Source of the DNA: Fratercula arctica
Lineage: Eukaryota > Chordata > Aves > Charadriiformes > Alcidae
Assembly (NCBI GenBank): GCA_947846985.1
Contig: CANTUZ010000002.1
Span: 12,197,587-12,261,586, forward strand
Reading direction: 5' to 3'
DNA: 64,000 nt
Every line of letters starts with the position of its first letter. Within the stretch, counting starts at the first letter, position 1. The position numbers and the translations under genes are program-made. Under the pieces are notes generated by a model that was not told the DNA's origin, ran no database searches, and worked only from the letters and a program-made list of their open reading frames with translations. Shown here piece after piece: positions 34,501 through 47,800 of the stretch.

Positions 34501-36460
34501 GGAACTTGTCAGAAGGTTGGAAGAAAAAGAAGGGAAAAAAAAGAGTGGTTAAATACAGTGGGTAGCTAGTCTGTAAGTCCCCCTCTCCCTCCCTGCTGAG
34601 CTACAAGATGGCTCAGCATAAATCACATGCTACCTCTGAAACGCTCATACACAGGATCACTGGTACAGGTAGTCCAATCTCTGATGAAGGTATCCCATGA
34701 GCAAACCTCCTTGCTGTTTCCAAAAACAAGAAAGAGCTGGGAAAGCCCTTTTCTGCTGTACAATTTCCACTTACACCACAGAATCTCACAAACCGGTAAG
34801 AATTTATATTGGGTTTTGAGCAGGCAACATTGAGGAAGGTACAATTATCTTAAGCAGGCATATGGAGCCCTGCAATGTGTGCAGAAGGAGCTTCATGGAT
34901 ACCACTGGTTTAGAATGAAGCTCTGACAAGGAAAAGAAATCTTTCCCTTGTTGCTTTACACAATCCACTGACATGGGCTTTTAATTTTCTGGAGGTCCAC
35001 AAGCCTTCACACCTGCATGCAAACGAACACTATTTCTGCACATGAAGCATGAGTTCAAGTGTCTTTGCATCTGGCTGTCTCTGCCAGTGCCCACATTGAT
35101 ATCGCGTGAGTTGTTGAGGGTTGAGGGAAAGAATTGAATATAAACTGACGGCATTACATAGTATAGATCGGAGTGAGAACGTTTAGAAAGCACAGATGTA
35201 TGCTCACAGTTATCTGAGACTGGAAATATTAAAACTGAAAGGAGTTAGAAATGAAGTGGAGCTGGTTTCACTGGTATTATAGGACTTTTAAAAAAAATTA
35301 CATCTCCTTCCTGCGTGTAGGATAGACGGTGTTGGATAAGGATGAAATTTTTCTGCATTACAGAACTTCAAAATGGTGCACCTCACAAATTTAACATCCA
35401 TGGGAGGTGGAATATTTCTAGAATATATCCCTTTTGCATTTTACATGAAAACACAAAATACAAGACACAGAGGGGTGGGCAACTAAAGTAAAACGAAAAC
35501 TACAACTACTGCCAAGTTCAATAGAGTTTGATTTTGAAAATTAAAGACAGAAACCTTAAAGTCCAGTCCTGGATTTTCTTGTTAAGAAAGTGAGTGATTT
35601 CCAGGCTGCACTGGATTTAAGATATTAACAATATGACAGAGAGCAATAACATGGTTACCGTCAGGAACTTTAAAGTTTTTTAAGCAGGCAAAAGAAAGCT
35701 GTAAAGCATTACAAAATTACTTGTCTAGAAGGTTTAAAATGGAGAGTATGCATTTATCAGATACTGAAGCATGATTTCCAGCCTACACCTCAGAAACAAA
35801 ATGGTAAAGCATTTCCAAAATGTCTCACGACTAACATCTACCAAGAAACAAAAGATGAAACCATGCAAAGGGATACCCTCTCTCTCTCTCTGCATCTCTG
35901 AATCAAAAAGAATGGGGAGTTATTACAGAAAGACATTTGGATAAGCAAGCAATTAAAATAAATGTTTTAAATAAACTTGAGTCAATGGTTTCAGAAATGT
36001 GAAGTGACACTACAGAAATTGTTCAACCTCCCCCATTCCTTTGCAAATTAAAATAGCTCACGGCTTCAGAGCTGTCTCAGAAACATTATTTTGCCTACAC
36101 AATTTTTGCCTTTTCATTGCAATGCAATAAAAATAACCCCTTATCTAATACAGAAAAAGGGTGCAAAAGTATTTCAGATAGTCACTAACCCTTCCTACAA
36201 GTGGTTCACTGCAATAAAATGTTAAAACGGGAATGCATGATGCAATTTTACATGGTGAAGAACTGCACACCTGCCAGCAGCTTCTGCAGACAGAGAGGAC
36301 CGTGGAGTCACAGTGGAGCCCAGGAATTTTGTAGAGGGGGAAATCAACTAGTAGACATTGAAATTAAAAAATAACTTTGTGTGGTGTGCATGTGTTTCCA
36401 CAACATCTAAAGCTCTAAAATAGCTTCAAGGAATGTTCAGAAACTGCAATTTCATTCCCC
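31561..36460. other. Non-coding, AT-rich unique DNA
   Basis: No recognisable gene. The most protein-like frame is 139 codons on the plus strand (32818-33237), starting at ATG; an internal ATG at 32890 has a reasonable Kozak context. I recognise no domain in it. A 9-bp inverted repeat with a 7-base loop lies at 33516-33540. A short TC run is present at 35878-35891. Confidence 0.5.
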
Positions 36461-36655
36461 GCCTCAAGCACTGCGCCAGGAGCAGCTCTGGGTACCCCAC
36501 GGTGACAACCGGGGTCTCGCCAAGGCCCAGGCCAGAGCCTGGCACAAAGGCTTTCCAGCGAGCCAGGCCGTGCTTTGCTGTCTGCTTGTGCATGCAGAAT
36601 GGTTGTCCTGCTGGGAATTTAAATTAAATAAGAAGTTTAGTGCATTCTGCCTGCA

Positions 36656-36830
36656 AAGCCTCCAGCGAACAAGTCTCCGTCGGCATTTGCCGGCTGCGGG
36701 CGCAGGCCGGGGCAGGAGCTCCGGCACGGGGCCGCCCATGGTGCCAGCTGGCACCTCCGGCACAGTGGCGGGGACGGGCGGGATGGCGGTGGGACGGGGC
36801 TCACTTCCACCAGGCACCGGGGATGAGGCA
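36656..36830. promoter_or_regulatory. Isolated CpG cluster
   Basis: Sixteen CpG dinucleotides lie between 36666 and 36795, with GC-rich words such as GGCTGCGGGCGCAGGCCGGGG near 36692. GC enrichment with fewer CpGs extends from about 36465 to 37115. Frames are open on both strands (210 codons plus, 36570-37202; 183 codons minus, 36464-37015, the latter starting at a TTG). Both are Pro/Ala/Gly-rich and match no family I know, so composition explains them. Possible promoter, first exon or GC-rich enhancer; this is inference. Confidence 0.4.
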
Positions 36831-37130
36831 CCCACCTTTGCTCCTCCAGCACCACCCAGCACCCTCACCTGCCTCGTGCCTTGTGCCATACCCAAATTTC
36901 CTTCTTTATCCAGCCACAATGCAGCCCTCCTGTTCAACCCTTTGATCTGGGGGAAGAGGAGCGGCAACACACAGACAAACACAAATAATCCTACCGTCAG
37001 GCCAGGGAGGACCAAAGGAGCCCAAGCACCAAGGACTCCATGGCAGGAGATGGCCAGCCCCGCTCCTGCTGCCGTTCACCGTGCAGCAGCAGCGCCCGAA
37101 AGGAGCGGGTACAAATTCACAGTCATTATC

Positions 37131-40100
37131 ATGGAAATTTCCCACAGTAGCTTTTACCACAGGGTAACAATAGGGTCCTATGAGAAATTAAAGCTTATTT
37201 GAGCTGGGTGATTTGCCAGCTCGGAACACAATGGACCTCTTTAGCACAGGCGAGGTGTAATTTGCAGCTTTCTGCAACCAGGAAGGATGGTCCTTTCTCC
37301 AGAGCCTATGTTTATTTGAGGGCATGATAGCTGGGGGATGCAAACAGCCCCGGCAGGAACACAAAGCTCCATCCATCACGCACGAGGGGCAACCTTGAGC
37401 CACAGGCTGGAGGGACAACAGCTTCTGCTCGCGAACAATGCTGCCTTCATCGCCCCAAAACTGACGTCTCCCTGTGACCAGCGCAGGTTTCTCCCTCCCT
37501 GTCACACCAGACAGAGCCCCAGTGTGCCTGTTTGTTAGCATGACCTTTCCCAAACAGAAGTCCAGTCAACTTGCGGGGTCTCTGGGTCAGCTGCCTTTGA
37601 CGAGGGCATGGGGAGAACACCCGCTCCCAGCCCCACTGCCAGCGCCTGATGGCACCGGGAGGATTTGGCCAGTGCCGGTCCCTCCTGGCTGCAGCTTTGG
37701 GAGGTTGAGCCACGGAATAAAAGCACACACAGGCATGGAGGAGTCACCTACTGAGGCTGCTCCCGCACTGTTGTTTAGAGCCCAGTTGAGAAGAGTAGGA
37801 AGAACCCTCAATATCTTCCTCTCCAAGATCCTCCTCAGAAAACAATCCCGAACCGTCAGAAATATCCAATGGAAAATGAGGTGATGGAGAATTATGTGGG
37901 CATTTATACCCAATAACCCAAAGCCCAATAATACCCAGTTGTGTTAGAAAAGCCCCACCTTCTCCAGGAGCTGAGATAGGAACTGAGGAATCATCACAGA
38001 CATTTCTCTAATAACTTTTCTGCCCTTTGGCTTTTCCCTCTGCTTTTCACTAGCAAGAACACTCCATGACTGGCATTTGTATACCAAATAAATTTTACCT
38101 GCATATCTTATATTTGTTTTTATTTCTCCTGGGTGGGTTGCCTTTGCTTTTCTCATTTGACAGGTACCAGAGGCAGGGAAAGCTCAGCGACTTAAGCGGC
38201 AAGTCCATCAAAGGGGCAACACATAAATGACAGGCAATTGCTCTAATTCAGCTCCCACGTACAGCAGACATTAATTCAGCAGAATTAAACTCATGGGAAT
38301 CCTTATCAACAACACCCAAAACTTCTTTTACATCATTTGGATTGATACTGATGAACTCAAAATTGAGGGGAGGCTAACCAAAGGTTTTCTGACAAGCCTG
38401 AACTTGGTTTATTCAAACTGTGCTATGTCCGGATTCTGTACCAAAATCATACAAAAGCTGCAAATTTGGGAGAGTTTAAATTTGTGTTCATTCAATTCCA
38501 GAGCGAAACAGGGTAGATGAGAATATATGCAGTGGAAATTACTCATTTCCAGACATCCCATAAGGGCTGCTTGCCCCTCCAGCTGGCTCTGCTCAAAAGC
38601 CCTCAGTAACTACCATGACAGAAGTCCCGAAACGCAATACAGCCTGCATCAGTCACCGTCTCCCTAAAGCAGTACCTCCAACTCGCTTCCAGATGAAAGG
38701 TCCCTTCAGCACGGCTCTTGCCCACCAAACAAACTGATAGGAAATAAATTAACTTGCAGGAAACAAATTTAGAGAGAATACAAACCTGGGCATTTGTCAA
38801 AGTCGCGTGGCAGTGCCAGCAGTGCCACCGAACAGTGACCCTGATATCCATTAGACGCTCGCATCTGCAGTTTAACATGCATGACTTCCACAGAGGTCAA
38901 TTATTCAAAGGCAAAATGTACGGTGCCTCTGTTCTTCAGTTATTGTTTTGCTTTATAGCATTTACAAATAGCCTACCATCAATCCCATCCCCAAAAGAAT
39001 CTGTACTTGCCAACTGTACCTTGGCAAGGAGATGCATGGAAGAGAACTGCAGTCTTTGGTCCTGTCTCCAACCTGGGTTACCTATCTTCGCAATTTTAAA
39101 ACTTCATTTGCAAAAGCTTGATTGAACTGAACACTATTTTAGAAGTCACGGCTTAAGATTTCTGCTTTTGATTTTACATCCCAGTGTTTTCATTTATTTA
39201 CTGGGCATTGCAATGAATTCTTTATAACAGTTAATTGCCATGCTGCTACTTATTCTTTTTGTGTGTGGTACTCGAACTATTTTAATGACTTCAATGTAAT
39301 ATATATTCAAATAGCCAGCGATAAGCCAAGCACCTGTAAGACTTGTGCCAAACCAAACAACTTTTTGGCCTTGAGCCACAAATCTACTTGGTCTCCATAA
39401 TTTACTGCAGTGTTCATTTAAGTTCAGTATTCTTCCATCAACTTACAATTGGATTGTTTGGGTTTTTTTTTAATTCATTGCTTCAGGTGCAGAGAAGGTT
39501 TCATCAGATTCAACAGTGGCTGAAAAGACATGGAATTAACATCTCTTGAATTTCCAAGTGCTAAAAGGTGAAATAACATTTATACTTAGTGTATCTGCCT
39601 GATTTTTCACATTAGCATATCTGTGGGTTTTATCAATTTTTCTATTGTGCTCATTTTGCAAACATTCTATGCTGACAATAGCTTGTAAACAGAGGTAATT
39701 AGTTGACAACAAACATGATGAAGGTTAAGCATGCATGAAATTACTTTCAAGATCGGGACCCAAATTAGTTAAGCTTAATTCAGGTCATTGTTAATAAAAT
39801 TTTAAAACCCCACTACTTTTATGGATCTCTTTGAAATAAACTCTCTTACTTCTCTTTGATCTTCTTTGTTCCCTTCACCCTACTGCTTTACTGGTGACAC
39901 TCAAAAGCAGAAGTCTGCATCTTTTAGGTAGCAACACCGTAAAATCTATCCACAGCTTTCTATACTGAAAAATAAAATTATGGTGGCTGAGAACTTATTG
40001 CCCACCCTTCCCCATACTGCAATAAAAAGCTTTTCCTTAGAGTAACAATATAAAAGTAATACAAATCTTTATTTCATCAAGTTGGCAGCTGCATATATGT

Positions 40101-42271
40101 CTTTAGACTGGTTAAGAAAGAAGATTCTTGGAAAAGTGGTAGTAATATATTTCTTCACTCTATATGACAATACTTCACTACCGCAGGACAATGCTGTTGT
40201 ATTTGCATATATATCACTTCTCTCAAATTTCTCCCCCTCTTTCAGACCACTTTTTTGTGTGCATGCTTTATTATATTTATGTTGGGTGTTTCATAGCATT
40301 GCTCAATTTAGATGTAGGTCTGTACACATGGCAAGCAGTGTATTATTAAGTTATATTTACAGTAACATGAATATTGAATTTATTCTTCCTGCTACCAAGC
40401 TCAGCTTTTGCAATTTAACGTTTCTCTTTCCACTAACCACTAAGACATTTGTGCTCCAAATCTTCTGTCCATTTAAAAATAAATGAATGGTAAGAAATAA
40501 TAATGTCGTTAATATATTAAGTCTTCCATTTTATTAGAAAGGAAAAAACGTAGGCATACCAGGGATGAAAGAACAACACAGGCAAGAACATGGAGCACCC
40601 CACAGCTCGAAGTATTGATAAAACAGATGCTTAATGAGAAGAGTCTACAGAATACTTAGTCCACTCCCCCCATCCATCACTCTCCTCTATGTTTTTTGAC
40701 CTTTTTGGCCTGTTTAGAAATGTCCCCTTCAAACGTAATTCCAAACAATCCTACAGGAGCTTTAGCGATGAAGAACACTAAGCCAAAGCAGATCTTTCCC
40801 TTATTATCTCTGTACCACTACCATGTCTTCTCTTTTACCTCACATAGTTCAAACATAAAGAAACCATTCTTACTATTTTTTTAAAGAGGAAATGTCCCTT
40901 TAGGAAGGAAGGCAGATGACCATGTGGGTCACGGGACTCTTCAGACCCATTTCCCCATACTATTCTAGCACCTACACCCATTTTTGCTCTGTCCTTTCTG
41001 CAACAGCACTGGCAGAGGACGGTAGCTATTTTCCCTCACAGAGGAGACAGGGCTTACACAACAGCAGAAATTCCATATAAACACAGTCCTTAAGCTATTA
41101 AAAAGCAGATGTTATTACTAAAGGCATTAGGGTGAATATAAGAAAAAAAGGAGAGTATGAGTAATTAAAAGGCTGCCCCTCATTCATGAGGTCTGAAAGC
41201 AAGGAAAAGCACCTTCCTCAAGGCTAGAAAACATGTTTTTATGGAACAGACGCATTAATTGTGTAAAGAAGCACCACGTGTTCCTCGCTGAAAGCTGGTA
41301 GTGATAACTGAGTGTAGAGCCAGATGCTCCGACAACTGCCCACAGCCAAAGCAAACACTTGCCAGCTGAGGATTTCTGATAGGGCCTATCCACAGGTTGT
41401 ACATACAGAGTATGTACACGTACATGGGCTGTACGTACAGAGTCTTCTGGCCTATCTCCCCCCCAAAGTCATCCCCACTTCAAAATACATACAAAGCTCA
41501 GTTCAAAACTCTTTGTGCATTTGCAAAAATACAGGCTTATTATGCATCAAAGATTACTTCCACCACCCAATTTCCAACCAAATTTGAAAATAAAAAATTA
41601 ATTTTTGTGTAGCTGCACATTTGACCAGTGCACCAATATTTAAAATTGTAGCCTCTCATGTTTTCAAGTAGCTTTAAAAGCAGTAAACTTAGTCAGGGAA
41701 CTCTTTAAATATAGCATAAGTGTCACTGAAGAAACCTTTACATTTACCCTTGGGCTTCAAAGTCAGACCAAGCAGTGCTTTGCAGCCAGACACTTTCGTT
41801 TCGGTCCAATTCAGCAAGACTCTGGTGTTATTCGATGCAGTGTAACGTGTACAGCTGGTCAGAGAGCGTTCTGCCAGCTGGGAAAGGCAAAAACAAGCCC
41901 CTTTATTTTCAGCTGAAAACAGAAAGCCTAAGAAATGTTTATTTGGAAAAAAAAAAGAAGACAACTTTTTTATTTTTAAATTTACCCAGCTTGACATTCC
42001 AGCGGGGAAGTGTCCTGCCCTGCGCAAGGGCGCGTGGAGTCAAGCCGAGCCGGTCCCCAGCCATTACAACGCTGCTCTGCGGAAGTGTGAGGTACACAAT
42101 GAGAGCCTCAGACACCTCCCAAGCAGAGATCTCCACGTTTAAAACCAGAAAGCCATCAGGTAGCCTTCCCTCCTAAGCCGTGATGGGAAGGGGAACGCAT
42201 AAAGGAGTTCAGCAGATTTGCTTTTCCTCCCTCACCCTTTGGCCGGTGTGAATATACCCCAACTGGGGGCC
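37131..42271. other. Non-coding, mostly AT-rich DNA
   Basis: No recognisable gene. 37200-37760 is moderately GC-rich with overlapping short frames on both strands. 39550-39820 and 40000-40500 are AT-rich. A cluster of GTAC-centred palindromes lies at 41398-41443. A modest CpG patch (eight CpGs) lies at 42003-42081. Confidence 0.55.
41398..41443. repeat. Cluster of GTAC-centred palindromes
   Basis: TGTACATA at 41398-41405 pairs with TATGTACA at 41411-41418. TGTACGTACA at 41430-41439 is self-complementary. The 15-mers TTGTACATACAGAGT (41397 or 41398 on) and CTGTACGTACAGAGT (41429 on) are near-identical direct copies about 31 bases apart. Low-complexity origin is possible. Confidence 0.7.
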
Positions 42272-42332
42272 AGACCCTCTGGCAAAAGTCCACCCAGCCA
42301 AAAGACCCTCTGGCAAAGTCCACCCAGCCAAA
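42272..42332. repeat. 31-bp tandem duplication
   Basis: The unit beginning AGACCCTCTGGCAAAAGTCC at 42272-42302 is repeated at 42303-42332 with one base missing from an A-run. Otherwise the copies are identical, which suggests a recent event. On the minus strand it gives a duplicated Gly-Trp-containing peptide in a 95-codon frame of no known family. Confidence 0.9.
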
Positions 42333-44470
42333 GACGTTTCCTCCCAGGCAATGGAGGGAAGCTCTGGGAGCGGTGCCGGACCCTGATGGTGCAGGAGGAG
42401 AAGGCAGCGCCGACGGGAGGCACAGTCCCTGCTGCTCAAGCACACCACCCCAACCTTCCCACCACCAGCCTCACTTTAAAACTTGACAATCAAATTTAAA
42501 CACGTTTTTCTCCTTCAGCAGACATCACTTTGAAAAGCACAAACCCATTTGCAAGTTTTTTCCATGTTTCTCTTCTCATTGTCACAATTAACAGGACGGA
42601 GGGGAGCAAGGGCACATGTGTGGGAGGGGAGGAGGAGCGAACACTTTGCCCTTTCCGAGCGCTCCCTGATTTTGTCTGTCCCTCACTGGGATGTCAAAGC
42701 CAATGATATACATGGTTTCTCCAGGGACTCCGTCCTGCACGCAGCTTTTGGCAGTTTGTGAGAGGAAATCAATGAGAGCTCTTGCTCGGTTTGCTGCTCC
42801 CCTGTATTCCCACATTTCCCTCTAGAGTGTATGTACTTATGCAAAAAGCGCAGTCCTTTGTACGATTATTCCCCCCATGAAAGCCATTACCGCATCCGAA
42901 CAGTGGAAGGTGACATCGATAACTAAAGCTACAGAAATAGCTTTCATAGCTCGGCGGAAGAAATACTGGCACACTAAGTATTTCAGCTAAGCCCCATTTC
43001 ATCATCCCTGATGCAGAATGGTGCCTGGGCTCTCCTGACCATAAAACACCGGACGCATTTCTATGTTTTCACGTTGCTGGATTATCAGACATGCGTGTCT
43101 GAAACATAAGATACCCTTTCCCGTGGTGTGAACTCAGTAGTCATCAGACAGGTCTCCCTGCCACGCTGTAGCCTTTAGATAGCGGACTCTGACATGCCAA
43201 CACCCATCCCTCTTATTCTTTCCATCGCTGTTTCCCGTAGGGTGGCTTTATCTGCTGGGACAGCTCGGTATTTTTTCCCCAAAGAAACTAATATTGCTTA
43301 CTCTGTCATTTATCCTTTTGAAAACAATTTCTTTCCATTATGCATTTTCTATTGATATTATTCTCTATTATAGCCATCATATGGTCAATAATTGTATTTT
43401 TCTTGGTCTTTTTTGTGGTCCTATCTCATTTAGGTTTTCCACATTCACTTAACCCTTTCTTATTTTTCAGATAGTTCTGGCGTCAGTATTTCTGCATATT
43501 CCTTGTAACATATCCTGTGCAAAACAACACAATTCCAAGCAAAACTTCTTCAAATAGTGAGTTTCTTTCTCGAAGTGCTGATCTAATTGAGAGGAACAAA
43601 GCCTACGGAGGAAGACAGCCCAGGCTCCAGCCCTGCTGCGGATAGGACAGCCTGGAAAGCGATGGATGAAACCCAGGAAAAGTCCTCCCCCTTGGAACCC
43701 GGTGGAGGAGAGAGGCTGCCCACAAAGCCTGTGGTTGGGCAAGGCAGGCTGGTCTACAGCCTCTTCAATGGGTGGATTCTGTACTCTCAGAAGGGAGGAA
43801 GCATATGCTTGCAGAGGGAAGAGAAACCATACCCCAGAAGCAGCCAGGCCCTGGCCAGTGTTGTGTTTTACCTGCTGGATTTCTTTAGTTCAAACCAACC
43901 ATGTTCTTGTAGGTCTGCACATTTAAAGACAGCTGTCTGCTGATCTGTAATAATTATAGTTCCATTATTTGACCTAGTAAAATGTAAGCTTCTCTGATGT
44001 GCATAAAAAAAGTCCATCAAAAACCTAGCAATATCTAATGACCCCAAGAAGGTGAGGAAAAAGAAGTTATCAGCTGGGGGGTGAAAGCATTGAGCAGTGA
44101 AAGCATTAAGCAGTGAAAACAAATGATAAACTTACTTCAGTGCTGTGGACACACAGACAAAAGCCAGATGTCAGTACAATAAACACCACAATCACTGGAT
44201 TTAAGAGCAGAAACATTTGGATTTCAACCGAAATGACAATGTTTCACCTCACCATGCAGTTGTTCAACCTTCCAGGCTTCACCTTGCATTCATTTTGTCT
44301 TTGAAAGGGCAGAAATGCTAAAGCTGGAAAGCTTTTCTGCATTGCCAGCTTCAAAACATACTTGTTCAACGGTCCCGCTATGCAAAACTTCGGAAAACTC
44401 ATTTCCTTGCCAGCCGATCGCCAGCAGCTGGCTGAAGGGATTTAACCTCTCCACTGCCAGATGTGTGACA
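42333..44470. other. Non-coding unique DNA
   Basis: No recognisable gene. A 16-bp tandem repeat (GTGAAAGCATTGAGCA, about 2.4 copies) lies at 44081-44119. The AT-rich stretch 43285-43450 has several TAAT-type words. The longest frame is 118 codons (43587-43943), not family-like. Confidence 0.55.
44081..44119. repeat. 16-bp tandem repeat, about 2.4 copies
   Basis: GTGAAAGCATTGAGCA at 44081-44096 is followed by GTGAAAGCATTAAGCA at 44097-44112 and a partial third unit GTGAAAA. Confidence 0.85.
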
Positions 44471-44800
44471 ATAGAATCATAGAATGGTTTGGGTTAGAAG
44501 GGACCTCGAAGATCATCGAGTTCCAACCCCCCTGCCACGGGCAGGGACACCTCCCACTAGACCAGGCTGCTCAAAGCCCCATCCAGCCTGGCCTTGGACA
44601 CTTACAGGGATGGGGCAGCCACAACTTCCCTGGGCAACCTGTTCCAGTGCCTCACCACCCTCGCAGTAAAGAATTTCTTCCTGATATCCAATCTAAATCT
44701 ACCCTCTCCCAGTTTGAAGCCGTTACCCCTCGTTCTATCACTACATGCCCTGTAAAAAGTCCCTCTCCAGATTTCTTATAGGCCCCCTTTAGAACTGGTA
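44471..44800 (-). mobile_element. CR1 LINE, 3' fragment of about 330 bp
   Basis: A minus-strand CR1 copy whose terminal tail is at 44471-44487 (ATAGAATCATAGAATGG on the plus strand). It runs through the 3' untranslated region into the ORF2 C-terminal codons and breaks near 44800. The coding part is disrupted by substitutions and small indels. It carries the TCTAGTGGGAGGTGTCCCTG variant. CpG sites relatively intact in its 3' end (for example CTCGAAGATCATCGAG near 44504) suggest it may be less decayed there than the copy at 49151, but this is a weak impression. Confidence 0.93.
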
Positions 44801-47800
44801 CGCTCAGGAACTGCTCCTGGCCACCACTGTACTGGGCCCCACCCATAACATCTCCGACTGCAGCATAGCAACAAAAATTGATGCATTTTGACCTACTCTG
44901 GTTTTATTTCAGAGTAACAAGCTCTCAAACTCTGTATCAATTTGTTATCAAAACCATACACAGTCCATCATGAAGAAAAATCACTTATTTTACTTTTAAG
45001 ACTGCGAATCAATGTATTTTATGCACATCCAAAGACTTCATTCTCACTTCAGAGAGATTTTAGGTTTTCTTGAGTAGTGTAAATGCCTGGTGAGATGTGC
45101 ATTGGAAGGGAGAAGGGCAGAGCCCCACTGCTGGAGGCAGAGGAAGGAGGTACCTTGGGCAGTGGGACCGCAGCCCCCCGAGCTGGTGGAAGCTTCACGC
45201 CCAGGGCCTCCCCGATACCGACGTGGGCAGACAGGATTTTACAGATTTCCCTTTCACAATAACTCTTAACTTCCCCTCTGCTTCACTTCAGAAACGAAGG
45301 TGTGGGTTTGGTTTTTTTATTTGGTACCGAGATTGTATTCATTATACTTAATTTTAGCCATATATATGCTTGTCATCTGTTCTGCAGTAATGATTGATGC
45401 TTCCTCTAGAATCAGCAGTAAGAGACAGGCACTTTCAGCTGGTGATTCACTGTATCCTAAAATAGGTTTATAAAACAGGAATCTCCAGGGATGACTCAAT
45501 CCACATCTACTGACTAGGACTGAACTTAGCAGCTAACGTTAAATGAAATAAATCCCATTCGAACTCACCAATCGCAGCACAAGAATACTTGCCAACCACA
45601 GAAGAAGAGATAAAGCCAAGGAAAGGAGGTATAGTGAAAAAGCCTAATTTTTGTGCATGTTTTATCTGCTAATACTTAGGATTTTTTGATCCATGCAGCT
45701 ACACTCCACGTAGAGCAACCATCTAATTTCTTTTTATTCTGATAAACTGTCTACACATCTAGTTCTCTGTCTCAAAAAGCAACCAATTCCTAAAGAAGAT
45801 GTCATATTGATTGCTACTTTTTCTTCCCAAACCTAGTTTGGTCTGGCAAGTGTGTGCTGTCCTCCTGACCTTGGAAGAAACTATACTGGCAGCAGATCCT
45901 CCCTTCTTTGGGAAACCTTAAAAAACCCCCATGTGTGCTCACTCAGCCTGATGTCTCCCAATGCAGAAATGTAAACATGACTGTTTAAGTCCGTTAGTCA
46001 AACTCCTGGTAAATTACAGTGGCAGAATAAATACATCTCTAAAGAAATTACAAAAATATTAAAATGTATTACTAAAAGTAGACTATGTTCAACTACAGAT
46101 CTCCAACTCAGCAATGACTCTCTTCATTTTATGTACCAGGGTAGAATATTTCATTAAGAAGTTTTATTACACACAATTAACACTCATTTTCTCTTGAAAA
46201 GCTAACTCTTTATACAGTTTATGTAAAAGGCCATCAGAAAGGTAAGAAAATAAGTAACACAATCAGATCACCATAATGCAGCATCTATTTTAAATATCTG
46301 GGGATAAGGAACTATAAACGAAGCTATCAAACTTGTACGAATGTATAACTTCTATGCAACTACAATAAATATATTGAAGAATCTAAATGTAATTTCTGGG
46401 GGCTTCTTCTCAACAGATGTCTATGCAAAAGTCAGGCATACATGAAAAGCAGCACAAAACTCTCCATTTTTCTTTATTTACATAACTTCAGGTCAGATAA
46501 ATATCTTTTTTGTGCATTTTCTTTTTTTTTTAAATAAAACCAGCTTTGTATATAACAAACTCAGTGTAGTTTCTAAAATGTAAGAAGGCTGAAGGATTAA
46601 TGGATTAAGCAAAATAAAAGAAAGCATTAAGTATCATCAAAAAAGAGGAAACAGTCAACAACAATATTGTGAAGTGAGAGATTGTACTGGCAATGGTAAA
46701 CATCCACCATCAATAAAGGAACTCCTGGGATCTACTAACATTGCACTGATGGAAAATTAATGGGCCATGCACAGATCTCTTGTCTGCAAAGGCTGAGCAT
46801 CGCAGCAAAGGATCTTCATTCCACAAACAAGACACATCATGCAAACTCAAAGGTCTCATTGTATAATCTGTGGCAGACAAGACCTTCACGGATCTTCTTT
46901 TTTTAATATGCATAAAATGTTTTACAGAATACACTGTAGGCATATTTCTTCAAAATGCCACAAAACAAACCGTTTGAAAACGTGCTGAAAATTTGCCATC
47001 TCCAGAAAGAAAGCCAGATATCCATAACAAAAGAAAAACAACCTGTGATAAAAAGATGACAAGGCAGTAAAATATTTATATAAAGTGAAGGCAGTTACAC
47101 ACTCTGAGGAAAGGCTGCATCCTGCAGCAGGGAAGCATCCATCCTCCTGAGCCCCCCAGCAGCACCCCCAGCCACAGCAGCCTGGCTGGGGACCCAGTTA
47201 AGCGCGCCCAGCAGCATTCTTCGAATGCAATGAGATGTGGCCAGATGGCTTGAAGGCATGTCTAGGACCCAGTAGTTTCGCTGGAACCAGAAAATCACCT
47301 CTTCTGAGTAGTACATAGCGATCTCAACTGATCCAGAGAGAAGCGGTGCTGCTGGAGTAGAAAAAAGGCACTTCCCACCCATTATTACCCTGTAATACCA
47401 TGTATTTTTTCCACACTTTGGAAAGTACTCCCTATTCAGGGAAGTAACATGGCAGCTGTTATTAAAATTTGACCGCTGTGATATTAAGATAATAGTTTTT
47501 GACATAGCCATACTAAATGTCATTCCTCATTCTTCCATGTCACTACCAGTAAATCAATAGCAGAAACTAATTTACTGCTGGCAGAAAAGTCCTCCTGTCT
47601 TTTGACTGACATAAATTAACGAGCTAAATAACATGAAATTATCTGAAGTCAACTGCTATTTGCATTAGTCCTACAGAGGTCACGAAGCAGACGGTATGCA
47701 CACCTGGCAAAGTCCCATACCAACGGCAAAGTTTAGTTTACATGTAAAACATAAAACAGTCTATTTTTATTACCAGGAGTTTCACATTCCTTCTCTGCTT

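Noticed and set aside
36464..37015. 183-codon minus frame with a signal-peptide-like N-terminus
   Set aside because: It starts at TTG, overlaps an equally long frame on the other strand, and is explained by high GC; no homologue is recognised.
44461..44781. 106-codon plus-strand frame
   Set aside because: It is the antisense of a CR1 3' end and not a gene; similar shadows occur at 49142-49366 and 49558-49896.
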